DNA from: Bacteroides finegoldii DSM 17565
GTDB lineage: Bacteria > Bacteroidota > Bacteroidia > Bacteroidales > Bacteroidaceae
Direction: 5' to 3'
Length of the DNA stretch: 37,606 nucleotides
NCBI RefSeq assembly: GCF_000156195.1
Contig: NZ_GG688322.1
Coordinates: forward strand, 164,792 to 202,397
The translations under genes and the position numbers were made by a program. The notes under the pieces are model-generated. The model was not told where the DNA came from and did no database searches. It worked only from the letters and a program-made list of their open reading frames with translations. Positions 1 through 8,443 of this stretch are shown here, piece by piece; within the stretch, counting starts at the first letter, position 1; each line of letters opens with the position of its first letter.

Positions 1-36
1 CTAAGAGGAAACTCTAATTTGAGCGCTTACGATTGA
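1..36 (+). CDS. C-terminal tail of an upstream CPS gene (partial)
   Basis: An open frame runs from the first base to a TGA at 34-36 and reads LRGNSNLSAYD. The other two forward frames hit stops within the first 15 bases. The next gene starts 33 bases later on the same strand, as expected inside a CPS operon. The fragment is too short to assign a family. Confidence 0.35.
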   Translation, partial: LRGNSNLSAYD

Positions 37-69
37 GTAAGTTGACCATATAAAAATAGTAATCAAACG

Positions 70-1608
70 ATGTCAGATTATTCAGCTAGAAATAAGAGAT
101 TGGCAAAGAATACGATAGTGTTGTACTTTCGTATGTTTTTTATAATGGCACTACAACTTTATACATCTCGTCTTGTATTACAGGCATTAGGTATAGAAAA
201 TTACGGTATCTATAATGTCGTTGGAGGTGTGATGGCAATGTTGAATTTTGTTAATATGTCGCTTTCCAATGCTAATTCGAGGTTTGTTTCAGTGGAGATA
301 GGCTCTGGTAATCTAGATAGTGTAAAGAAGCTATTCGGTTGCATTATGTCTATTCATTGCCTCTTTGGCGTTATCATACTTATTTTTGCAGAGACTGTAG
401 GTTTGTGGTTTGTGATGACCCAACTTGTTATTCCTAGTGAACGGATGGTAGCAGCAATATGGGTTTATCAAAGTGCAGTACTTTCATCTATAATTACCAT
501 TATCAGTTCGCCATATAATGGTCTTATTATTGCTCATGAGAAGATGTCTGCCTTTGCTGTCATATCCATTTTCGATGCAGTGGCAAAGTTTGGAATAGCT
601 ATCTTGCTTTTTTATTCGTTAATTGATCGGTTGATATTGTATGCTGTTCTTCATGTTCTGATTCAGTTGATTGTTTGTTTGATTTATGCCGTTTATTGCA
701 AAAAGAAATTTGAAGAAAGTAACTATCATTTTATATGGAACAAGAAAGTTTCGTTGAGTGTTTTGTCTTTTGCGGGTTGGACTCTTACAGGAAATATAGC
801 AGTAATGGGGTATACTCAAGGTTTGAATATTTTACTGAATATTTTCTTTGGTGCGATAGTCAATGCAGCCCGAGGAGTGTCTGTGCAGGTACAGACTGCT
901 GCAAGAATGTTCTTTGTAGGATTTCAAACGGCTATCAATCCCCAAATTTACAAGTCATATGCCCAAAAGGATTTTGATAGAATGCACGCTCTTGTGTTTA
1001 TGTCAAGTCGGTTCTCGTTCTTCTTGATGCTAGTGGTTACTATTCCTCTGTGCATGCACACTCAGTACATTCTTGAATTGTGGTTAGGGGATGTGCCTGA
1101 ATATACGGCAGCTTTTGTACGAATTATGCTGATTGTGGGTCTCATTAATACTCTCCAGAATCCAACAATGACAGCACTTCATGCCACAGGCAATATTAAA
1201 AAGGTACAGATAGTCGAGAGTTCACTTCTTTTGTCTGTAGTTCCTGTTGCTTATTTCTGTTTGAAGTTCCTACATATTTTACCTGTTATGGTATTTGTTG
1301 TGTATTTTATTATAGAGTTTGTTGCGCAGTTCGTAAGGGTATATATGATATATCCTATGATAAAGTTGAGAATGAAAGATTACTTTATTAAAGTAATGTG
1401 GCCAATCTCTGTAGTTACAACTTTAGCTGTGTTAGTATGTTGGATATCAAGTAGAGTGATAGTTGTATCTGATTTTTGGATGTTGCTTGTTGCAATTGCA
1501 GTATATGTATTGATAATAGGAGTATGTGTATTTTTCTTTGGCTTGCAGAAAATAGAAAGACAATATGCTATTAAATTAGTACATGAGAAGGTAATGAAAA
1601 TTTGTTAG
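70..1608 (+). CDS. Wzx-type polysaccharide flippase (oligosaccharide repeat-unit exporter)
   Basis: The 512-residue product is hydrophobic almost throughout, with about a dozen predicted membrane segments and short basic loops. The N-terminus (NTIVLYFRMFFIMALQLYTS at about 14-33, then a NYGIYNVVGG-like stretch) is typical of MATE/PST-family O-antigen and capsule flippases in Bacteroides. Such proteins move undecaprenyl-PP-linked repeat units from the cytoplasmic to the periplasmic face of the inner membrane. The length fits the family (roughly 450-520). The polymerase gene lies just downstream, which supports a Wzx/Wzy-dependent capsule. The flippase role is inferred from fold and context; a lipid II flippase is less likely in this setting. 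Confidence 0.88.
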   Translation: MSDYSARNKRLAKNTIVLYFRMFFIMALQLYTSRLVLQALGIENYGIYNVVGGVMAMLNFVNMSLSNANSRFVSVEIGSGNLDSVKKLFGCIMSIHCLFGVIILIFAETVGLWFVMTQLVIPSERMVAAIWVYQSAVLSSIITIISSPYNGLIIAHEKMSAFAVISIFDAVAKFGIAILLFYSLIDRLILYAVLHVLIQLIVCLIYAVYCKKKFEESNYHFIWNKKVSLSVLSFAGWTLTGNIAVMGYTQGLNILLNIFFGAIVNAARGVSVQVQTAARMFFVGFQTAINPQIYKSYAQKDFDRMHALVFMSSRFSFFLMLVVTIPLCMHTQYILELWLGDVPEYTAAFVRIMLIVGLINTLQNPTMTALHATGNIKKVQIVESSLLLSVVPVAYFCLKFLHILPVMVFVVYFIIEFVAQFVRVYMIYPMIKLRMKDYFIKVMWPISVVTTLAVLVCWISSRVIVVSDFWMLLVAIAVYVLIIGVCVFFFGLQKIERQYAIKLVHEKVMKIC

Positions 1609-1671
1609 TTTTAATTAGATGATATTTTGATACAATCAGTCATTAATAAACCTTTCATAAATAAGGTTTTA

Positions 1672-1973
1672 ATGTTATTTCTAGTATGTTATGCACCTCT
1701 TTTCCGAAAGGGTATGCAAGGAGCAGTATGTATCTGATTGTGATGTCTATAGCTAATGGAAAATCAAGTAAGATTTATCATATTCTGAGTGCAGCTGATT
1801 TATTGAAGTATCGAGTTTTTATACCTGGTCAGGATTATTCTCCTACATCAGCATCTACTGTCATGGATGCTATTTTATCTTTTGATGCTGTTAAGGAGAA
1901 GGCTTTTGCTGCAAGGTATTACCAAAGTTATTCAAATATGATGCTTCAGGTTCTCAATCAATTAAAAAAATAA
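1672..1973 (+). pseudogene. Frameshifted remnant of an unrecognised CPS gene
   Basis: One frame opens at 1672 and reads ...APLFRKGMQGAVCI before a TGA at 1735-1737. A second frame, open from 1686 to 1973, continues naturally from about 1728 as MYLIVMSIANGKSSKIYH and then YRVFIPGQDY. Joining the two gives a smooth protein-like segment, so I read it as the C-terminal remnant of a larger enzyme that has lost its N-terminus and picked up an indel near 1730. I do not recognise the family. An intact 95-residue gene starting at 1686 is the alternative. It fills most of the 368-base gap between flippase and polymerase. Confidence 0.45.
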
Positions 1974-1975
1974 CG

Positions 1976-3211
1976 ATGATTTCCGCTTGTATAAATATAC
2001 AAAGCAACTGTAAGTCATGGCTTCGCAAAGCATCTATGATGATTCTTGCGTTGTTGCCGATACTGGCTTGGTATAAGATTCCATTTCCAGTTGGTTTGGG
2101 GTACACTTTAATATTGTTTTTGTCAACATATATTATAGTCAGAAACAATTTTAAAATTAATGTGGTTCCTATTATATTCTGGCTTTTGTTTGTGTATATT
2201 TGTCTGATATGGATATATCATCACCATTTTGAATTATGGACTCTGATTCCTCCGGGTGGATGGCTTTTCTTTTTATTCTTTCTTGCCCTTATAGGAGGTG
2301 TACTATCTTTTGATTTTCAGTTGCTTAAGAGATATATGCGATGGGTGGTTCTGATTTCGGCTGCTTTGTTTTGGGTGCAGTTTTCTTTGAAATTAGCCAC
2401 AGGTTCTCATGTATTTTGTTTTGTACCAAATCTCACAGGTGCATTTACTTATGAGGGGATGTCGTATGCAGAACTTGTTGCCCATCAGATGTCAGGTCCG
2501 CGTCCATGTTCGATATTCCTTGAACCATCATATATGGCTTATTACTATGTGAGCTATCTGGCTTTGATATGGTTTGAAACTAATAAACAGGAAAAGTGGT
2601 TGAATAAGGAGGGCATTCTTATCATCTTCTCTCTCGTAGCTTTGAAGTCTGGTTCCGGAATGGTCGGACTGGTGATTCTTTTTGCTGTGAAAATGTTCAG
2701 CATATTTTGGAATGCGAATATTATTAGACGTTTTATAATGATTATGCTGTTCGTTCCATTAATTATTGCTTTAATATATATGTATGTTGGAAGTGAAATG
2801 GGACAAGAGATGCTTTTACGAACTGAAGAATTCTCTACTGAAGGAGCGAGTGGTTTTACTCGAGTTGTCGGAGGTTATTTAATGTTTGATCAGCTAACCT
2901 TTGATGAACAGATTATTGGTATTCCTGATGCACGAAACAGATTTGGAATAGAGATGTATGACGGAAATTTCATTTTTTACGCTAATGGTGTACAAACTAT
3001 TCTACTATCTCTTGGTTATATTGGTGCTTTGCTATACGGTCTTTTTTATATAATACTTTTTCGTAATACGAATCTTGTATCGAGGATGTGTATAATTATC
3101 TTGTTCGTAATGGGACTTTTAGAGTCAAACTATCTTAATCCGTATATGATGCTATTGACGATTATTCCTTGTGCAGATTATCATTTCACTAGAAATAGGC
3201 TAAGAGTCTAA
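1976..3211 (+). CDS. Wzy-type O-antigen/capsule polymerase
   Basis: The 411-residue product has about ten to eleven hydrophobic segments and a central loop with RPCSIFLEPSYMAYYY at 176-191. An arginine-containing RP(C)S-FxEPS(Y) loop is seen repeatedly in Wzy-like polymerases of Bacteroidota. Wzy joins flipped repeat units into polymer on the periplasmic side. Sequence conservation in Wzy proteins is low, so the call rests on topology, length, this loop and the position between flippase and glycosyltransferase genes. The start lies 2 bases after the stop of the preceding remnant, and the next gene starts 2 bases after this stop, so it is part of a tight operon. Confidence 0.85.
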   Translation: MISACINIQSNCKSWLRKASMMILALLPILAWYKIPFPVGLGYTLILFLSTYIIVRNNFKINVVPIIFWLLFVYICLIWIYHHHFELWTLIPPGGWLFFLFFLALIGGVLSFDFQLLKRYMRWVVLISAALFWVQFSLKLATGSHVFCFVPNLTGAFTYEGMSYAELVAHQMSGPRPCSIFLEPSYMAYYYVSYLALIWFETNKQEKWLNKEGILIIFSLVALKSGSGMVGLVILFAVKMFSIFWNANIIRRFIMIMLFVPLIIALIYMYVGSEMGQEMLLRTEEFSTEGASGFTRVVGGYLMFDQLTFDEQIIGIPDARNRFGIEMYDGNFIFYANGVQTILLSLGYIGALLYGLFYIILFRNTNLVSRMCIIILFVMGLLESNYLNPYMMLLTIIPCADYHFTRNRLRV

Positions 3212-3213
3212 AT

Positions 3214-4359
3214 ATGAAAATACTTTATTATTCTCGTACGTGCTTTGGTGATTGTGATTTTCCACTGATAAAAGCACTTATAGCACAAGGTCATGATGTG
3301 ACTGTGTTATATTCTATGACCCCCCGCTCTTTAAAATCTACAGTGTTCAATATTAATCAGATTATTCCTAAAAGAGGCATATTCCCGTTAACAGCTTATT
3401 CTGAGCTGAAAATATTTTCTTCTTATGTCCCTATTGAGAATATTTACATAGCAAACGACCCAGTAGGCCGCTTTGGTTGGAGTAGTTTTATGGTAGCAAT
3501 GAATGTTTTGTCCTTTTTTAAAAAGGGTAACTATGATATAATTCAATATATTGAAACACCATCATTATTCCATTTTGTGCCATTGTGGTTCTTTAGAAAT
3601 AAATTAGTCGTTACAATTCATGACGGAAAGCCTCATACAGGGGAAGGTGATAGGAAAGAGGATATTCGTCGTTCGATTATAAAGTGGTATGTCAAGAAGT
3701 TTATTGTTCTCAATAAAGCCGAAGTGGATGTATTCTCAAAAGGATACAATGTGCCTAAAGATAGAATATTCACATCGCATTTAGGATATTATGATATGCT
3801 TCGTATGTATGGAGATGTAAATAAGAAAAAGGAGAATTATGTACTTTTCTTTGGACGTATTTCTCCATATAAGGGGGTAGAATATCTTTTTCGGGCGATG
3901 GAGAGGGTGCATAAAGTCCATCCTAATGTAAAAGTCATTGTTGCAGGTAGTGGAGAAATGTATTTCGATGCTTCAGAGTATGAGAAATATGATTATGTAA
4001 AGATTCTTAATCGATTTATAGAGCTTGATGAACTTTCTGATCTAATCCGTGGTGCATTATTTACAGTGTGTCCTTATACTGATGCAACACAGAGTGGAGT
4101 AGTATATTCATCATTTGCCCTGAATACTCCTGTAATTGCTACCAATGTAGGTGGGTTACCTGAGATGATTGATGATGGTAAGACAGGAATAATTGTTCCT
4201 CCTAAGGATGTAGATGCTCTTGCCAATGCAATACAATCATATCTTGATAATCCTGTTTTTCTTCAGCAGATGAGTGAGAATATAGCTGAGAGTGCAAGAT
4301 TAGGAAAAGGTTCATGGAATGTAATTGCTAAAGAATATGTTGAAATATATAATAAATAG
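3214..4359 (+). CDS. GT4-family glycosyltransferase (atypical nucleotide-sugar motif)
   Basis: The 381-residue product has the two Rossmann halves of a GT-B enzyme. The N-terminal acceptor half starts MKILYYSRT, and the C-terminal half carries LFFGRISPYKG (211-221) and PVIATNVGGLPE (306-317). It probably adds one sugar to the lipid-linked capsule repeat on the cytoplasmic face. Unusually, the paired glutamates of the GT4 E-x7-E motif seem absent: the matching positions are Ala291 and Ser299, in ATQSGVVYSS. The fold call is firm; donor and acceptor cannot be told from sequence. Two-base spacing from the polymerase gene and six bases to the next gene place it in one transcript. Confidence 0.9.
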   Translation: MKILYYSRTCFGDCDFPLIKALIAQGHDVTVLYSMTPRSLKSTVFNINQIIPKRGIFPLTAYSELKIFSSYVPIENIYIANDPVGRFGWSSFMVAMNVLSFFKKGNYDIIQYIETPSLFHFVPLWFFRNKLVVTIHDGKPHTGEGDRKEDIRRSIIKWYVKKFIVLNKAEVDVFSKGYNVPKDRIFTSHLGYYDMLRMYGDVNKKKENYVLFFGRISPYKGVEYLFRAMERVHKVHPNVKVIVAGSGEMYFDASEYEKYDYVKILNRFIELDELSDLIRGALFTVCPYTDATQSGVVYSSFALNTPVIATNVGGLPEMIDDGKTGIIVPPKDVDALANAIQSYLDNPVFLQQMSENIAESARLGKGSWNVIAKEYVEIYNK

Positions 4360-4365
4360 AGTCAG

Positions 4366-5508
4366 ATGAAGAATAAAGTTTTGGTAATTGGTGCAGACCA
4401 CCATAATACTCTTGGTATAGTTGAGAGTCTCGGCCAAAAAGGGCTCAATTCTTATGTGCTTATAGTTGGCGAAAATATAAACAGCTTTGTACTTAAAAGT
4501 AGGTACGTAATAGAAGGTTGGGTATGCTCATCACCAGAACAAGTGGTTGATGAAATGCTAAAACATTTTTCTGATACAAAAAACAAGGTGATAGTGTATT
4601 CATCGTATGATAACGTATCTTCTGTGCTTGATTCTTCTGTTCAACGGCTAAGTCCCTTTTTTATACTTCCAGTAACAAATATGCCAGGAAGTTTGGAACG
4701 TAAAATGAGTAAAGAATATATGTCTGATCTTGCAAGAGAGGTTGGGCTTGATGTTCCTCGTACGTGGATGGTATCTGATAGGAAAGTGCCTGCAGATATT
4801 GAGTTTCCATGTATAACCAAGGCTATTTCAAGTGTGGAGGGAAGCAAAAAAAATATTAAAATTTGTAAGAAAAGAGAAGAATTGGAGGAATTTTTAGCGA
4901 ATTCTGAGCATTGTCCGATTATACAGATTCAAAAGTTTATAATAAAGGATTTTGAATTTCAGTTTTTAGGTTGCTCAATGGATAATGGAAAACATATAAT
5001 TATCTCAGGGCGTACACATATTGATCGTCCTAACGGAATAGATAATACTTTCTTTTTGAAATTTGATCAGGTTGAACCGGAGTTCTTAGATACACTTAGT
5101 AAGGCTAAAGAGTTTATTAAAAGGGTTGGTTATTCAGGAACCTTCAGCATTGAGTTTTTGAAAGAAAAGTCAACGGGTAAGAACTATTTTACAGAAACAA
5201 ATTTCAGAAATGATGGAAATGCAATTTGTCAAACATCGGCTGGTATGAATATTCCATATATTTACTATTTGTATTATTCTGGAGGTGATTGGCAAAAAGA
5301 GTTGTCGGTGTCCACTGTTAGTACTACTTATTTAATGCCGGAAATATATTATTTTAAGTGCATGCTGAAACGTGAGTTCTCATTGAAAGAGTGGTGGCGA
5401 AATTATCGACGTACAACATGCTTTATTACCTACTTTAAAGAAGACCAAAAGCCATTTTGGCATAGTTTATTTAGAGAACTCAAAACAACACTTAGGAATC
5501 GATTGTAA
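4366..5508 (+). CDS. ATP-grasp family protein (carboxylate-amine/thiol ligase type)
   Basis: The 380-residue product starts with a preATP-grasp nucleotide-like strand (VLVIGADHHNTLGIVESLG, 5-23). It continues with an ATP-binding lysine region (FPCITKAISSVEGSKK, 147-162). A metal-site segment follows at 263-279, with the acidic and Asn residues of YFTETNF (274-280). ATP-grasp enzymes activate a carboxylate and join it to an amine, hydroxyl or thiol. In capsule loci such proteins can add amino acids or other acids to a uronic acid or to an amino sugar; this role is inferred. The last 60 residues are basic and may contact membrane or polymer. Substrates are unknown. Confidence 0.8.
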   Translation: MKNKVLVIGADHHNTLGIVESLGQKGLNSYVLIVGENINSFVLKSRYVIEGWVCSSPEQVVDEMLKHFSDTKNKVIVYSSYDNVSSVLDSSVQRLSPFFILPVTNMPGSLERKMSKEYMSDLAREVGLDVPRTWMVSDRKVPADIEFPCITKAISSVEGSKKNIKICKKREELEEFLANSEHCPIIQIQKFIIKDFEFQFLGCSMDNGKHIIISGRTHIDRPNGIDNTFFLKFDQVEPEFLDTLSKAKEFIKRVGYSGTFSIEFLKEKSTGKNYFTETNFRNDGNAICQTSAGMNIPYIYYLYYSGGDWQKELSVSTVSTTYLMPEIYYFKCMLKREFSLKEWWRNYRRTTCFITYFKEDQKPFWHSLFRELKTTLRNRL

Positions 5509-5520
5509 ATTCTATTATTT

Positions 5521-6420
5521 ATGAATGCATTGCGGAAATTGTATAAAGAGCTGACTTCTCTTCATTGGGAAATCGGTTTCTTGGATAATACTTTTGAAGG
5601 TATTGTTAGAGGTGATAAACTTAAACTAACTCTTGTAACTCATAATTTCCCCAATTCTTGGTTTGCCGATCCGTTTATTCTTGATGTAACTGATGATACT
5701 ATCATAGTATTGGTGGAGGAAGTGACAAAGAAGATTTCTAAGGGAAGAATCTCGAAGTTAGTGATTGACAGGAGGAACAATTACGTTATAGAGAAGAAAG
5801 TGATATTGGAACGTCCAGGACATCTGAGTTTTCCTATTATATATCGTAAAGATGATAAAATATATGTTTATCCAGAAAACAGTGAAGATGGTGTACTTAA
5901 TATCTACGAGTATAATCCTATAAATGACGACATGACATTGATTCATGAATTGTCTGACAAACCATTAACAGATGCTGTATTTACAGATTTGTTTGGGAAA
6001 CCTCAATTATTTACAACACAAGCCGAGTATGCAAATGGCTTTCAGCTTGACCAATATGAGTGGAGTGACACGAAGCAACAGTTTGTATATGTGACGAGTA
6101 GCATTTTTCCAGAGCGTATTGCCCGAATGGCTGGATATTTTTTCAAAGTTAATGGAAAGGTGTATCGTCCTGCACAAGAGAGTAATACTAATTATGGTCA
6201 TGCTATCTCTTTGCAAGAAACCTCTTTTGTTGATGGAAAATGGGTCTTTAGGGAAGTTAGAAGAATGACATCACCTCATTTCGAATTGAGTCAGTCATTT
6301 CATACTTTGAATTCTTACAAAGGAGTGATTGTTGTTGACGTACTTGGTAAACGTTATCCGTTAGCGAGTAAAATGGTGAATGTGGCTGCTGTTTTAGCGA
6401 AGAGGATTTTAAAAAACTAA
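5521..6420 (+). CDS. GINT1_N-like five-bladed propeller protein (GH43-like fold)
   Basis: The 299-residue product has WFADPFILDVTDDTIIVLVE at 47-66, HLSFPIIYRKDDKIYVYPEN at 101-120 and TDAVFTDLFGKPQLFTT at 150-166. These blade-like strands with an ADPF aspartate and a second Asp (151) match the domain found N-terminal in plant glucosamine inositolphosphorylceramide transferase and in bacterial proteins next to formyltransferase or glycosyltransferase domains. Here the domain stands alone. It may act as a transferase or sugar-binding partner in repeat-unit assembly; that is inference. No signal peptide is visible, so a cytoplasmic role is likely. A GH43/GH68-type hydrolase is a weaker alternative. 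Confidence 0.7.
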   Translation: MNALRKLYKELTSLHWEIGFLDNTFEGIVRGDKLKLTLVTHNFPNSWFADPFILDVTDDTIIVLVEEVTKKISKGRISKLVIDRRNNYVIEKKVILERPGHLSFPIIYRKDDKIYVYPENSEDGVLNIYEYNPINDDMTLIHELSDKPLTDAVFTDLFGKPQLFTTQAEYANGFQLDQYEWSDTKQQFVYVTSSIFPERIARMAGYFFKVNGKVYRPAQESNTNYGHAISLQETSFVDGKWVFREVRRMTSPHFELSQSFHTLNSYKGVIVVDVLGKRYPLASKMVNVAAVLAKRILKN

Positions 6421-6426
6421 ATTGCT

Positions 6427-7038
6427 ATGAAATTTGAACACTATAAAACTAGAAACGGGAGCGAAATAGATATTCCTATTCCCACAAGTTACAGAGACTG
6501 TCTTGAACTCCTGAAAAGTGATTATTTTAGGATTTATGGACGAGTCGATAGTCTTGGGGTAATATGGTTAAAGTCATTTCGTGATAGGGCACTTAAACAT
6601 TTGTTTTGGTTGAGATTTGCAAGTTATCGTGGCTGTTTCTATCCTATATGTAAATTGCGTCATGAACATTATAAACTTAAGTATGATTGTCGTGTTCATG
6701 CCGGATCTAAGATCGGCTATGGTTTGTATTTAGGGCATGCAATGAGCATGTGTGTTAGTATTAGGTGTATTATTGGAAATAATGTTAATTTGTCTCAGAT
6801 GAGTAATATAGGTACAAATGAGGGTAATCAAGCAATTATTGGCAATAATGTATATATAGGTCCTATGACTTGTTTGATAGAAGGTGTACATATTGGCGAG
6901 AACTCATTGATTGGTGCAGGTTCAATAGTAACGAAAGATGTTTATTCGAATAGTACTGCCGTAGGAAATCCTTGTAGAGTAATTGGAGAGAATAAACATC
7001 CTGAGTACATTCAAAATCGATGGTTGATTAAAAGATAA
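6427..7038 (+). CDS. Serine-acetyltransferase-like hexapeptide acetyltransferase
   Basis: The 203-residue product carries a left-handed beta-helix of hexapeptide repeats from about 88 to 175: KIGYGLYLGHAMSM, IIGNNVNLSQMSNIG, AIIGNNVYIGPM, HIGENSLIGAGSIVTKD. His104 in LGH sits where the catalytic histidine lies in SAT/WcaB-type enzymes. The protein lacks the long N-terminal helical domain of CysE, so it is better read as a capsule O- or N-acetyltransferase using acetyl-CoA. It follows the propeller gene by 6 bases. The acceptor sugar cannot be deduced. Confidence 0.85.
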   Translation: MKFEHYKTRNGSEIDIPIPTSYRDCLELLKSDYFRIYGRVDSLGVIWLKSFRDRALKHLFWLRFASYRGCFYPICKLRHEHYKLKYDCRVHAGSKIGYGLYLGHAMSMCVSIRCIIGNNVNLSQMSNIGTNEGNQAIIGNNVYIGPMTCLIEGVHIGENSLIGAGSIVTKDVYSNSTAVGNPCRVIGENKHPEYIQNRWLIKR

Positions 7039-7101
7039 AAAATGGGGGTATAAAGACGCATTTACCTTTTTGATTGTTGAAATATTTTAACTGTTATTGC
7101 T

Positions 7102-7332
7102 GTGATATATATAGGTAATGTCACTATTTATGAGTATGTGAATATTGGAACAAACAGCAGCAAATCAGCAATCATTGGAGATTATGCAATCATAAATTCT
7201 CGTGTGTGTATTGTAGAGCCAGTAAATATTGGAACTGATGCGGTGATTGTGGCAGGATCTGTGGTTACCAAAGATATTGAGCTTTTTGTGATTGTCGGGG
7301 GTAGTCCTGCAAAGAAAATAGAAACAAAGTAA
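7102..7332 (+). pseudogene. Truncated second hexapeptide acetyltransferase
   Basis: The 76 residues (GTG start) align by eye with residues about 117-190 of the intact acetyltransferase just upstream: shared VNIGTN, AIIGD/N, VNIG/VHIG and AGSVVTKD followed by GGSPAKKI/GNPCRVIG. Only the C-terminal half of the beta-helix is left and the catalytic histidine coil is missing, so it is probably inactive. Because the intact neighbour matches it over the same repeats, a decayed tandem duplicate or recombination scar is likely. A fragment that still pairs with the intact subunit cannot be excluded. The next gene starts 2 bases after its stop. Confidence 0.6.
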
Positions 7333-7334
7333 TA

Positions 7335-8438
7335 ATGAAAATAGTAGAACTCATAACATTCTTAGCCGGTGGAGGTGCAGAACGCTTTGTTGTCGATTTA
7401 AGTAATCAGTTAGCTAAAGAAAACGAAACATATCTTGTTACTATTCTGGATGATAAGAAGGAAACGGAAGTTAGGAATTTTTTTAGATCGGAGATTTCTG
7501 ATAGTGTACATTATGTGAATTTAGGGCTTCCGAATGGCCTCAAGTTGTCTAGTCAGTGGAGGGTATATACTGCTCTCAAAGCATTCAATCCTGATGTGAT
7601 TCATGTACATATGATTCCTACCCTTAAATATAGTGCATTGGCTATAGGATTGCTTTCTTTTTCGAAGAAAGTGTATTTTTCCGTACATAGTGATTTGCAT
7701 AATGGTTACGATAAGGGACTGCTGAGGTTGTATTGCAATATTTTGGGAAGATTGGGCCGTTTTAAATTGTCTTGTCTCTCAGAAAAGAACTATGCTGATT
7801 TTAAGGCATTTTATTCGCGCACCCCTATACGTTGTATAACTAATGGACGAGCTCCAATAGTTTCTACAGATTTATTTGGAGCGGTAAGCAATGAGATGAA
7901 TCTGCTTAAAAACAACGCTTCCTCCCTCTTACTGATTCATGTTGCGAGATGTCATCCGGTAAAAAATCAGAAGCTTCTGATTGAATCAGTGAACATACTG
8001 GTACAAGAGGGTTACAACATTGATCTGATTGTCGTGGGTGCAGGATTTAATACTCCGGAAGGACAGTCGATAGTATCAATGGCGTGTAATAGGATCCACT
8101 TTGTCGGGCCTCGAAAAAATGTGGCTGATTATATGCTAAATACCGGTATTTTTTGCCTATCCTCAAATTTTGAAGGAATGCCAATCACACTTCTTGAAGC
8201 AAGTCTTGCGGGACTTCCAGTTGTGAGTACTCCGGTGTGCGGAGCTGTGGATTTGATTAAAGATGGTGTAAATGGCTTTCTCAGTAAATCTCATAGTTTG
8301 GAAGATTACAAGAATGCTTTAATAAAAGCCATTGATAATTATGATTCAATTAAGGAAAATGCAATGAGCATGAAGGACAATAGTCCTTATACAATTGCTG
8401 AGTGTGCAAGAAAATATGTGGAATACTTTAATGAATAA
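7335..8438 (+). CDS. GT4-family glycosyltransferase
   Basis: The 367-residue product begins with the classic GT4 N-terminus (ITFLAGGGAERFVVDLSNQL, 7-26), whose Gly-rich loop contacts the nucleotide. The C-terminal half has IHVARCHPVKNQ (201-212) and a complete E-x7-E motif, Glu280 and Glu288, in SSNFEGMPITLLEAS, followed by LPVVSTPVCG. It is a retaining GT-B glycosyltransferase of the cytoplasmic repeat-unit assembly line. It starts right after the acetyltransferase remnant and ends 5 bases before the next glycosyltransferase, so the genes are co-transcribed. Sugar specificity is unknown. Confidence 0.93.
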   Translation: MKIVELITFLAGGGAERFVVDLSNQLAKENETYLVTILDDKKETEVRNFFRSEISDSVHYVNLGLPNGLKLSSQWRVYTALKAFNPDVIHVHMIPTLKYSALAIGLLSFSKKVYFSVHSDLHNGYDKGLLRLYCNILGRLGRFKLSCLSEKNYADFKAFYSRTPIRCITNGRAPIVSTDLFGAVSNEMNLLKNNASSLLLIHVARCHPVKNQKLLIESVNILVQEGYNIDLIVVGAGFNTPEGQSIVSMACNRIHFVGPRKNVADYMLNTGIFCLSSNFEGMPITLLEASLAGLPVVSTPVCGAVDLIKDGVNGFLSKSHSLEDYKNALIKAIDNYDSIKENAMSMKDNSPYTIAECARKYVEYFNE

Positions 8439-8443
8439 ACAGT

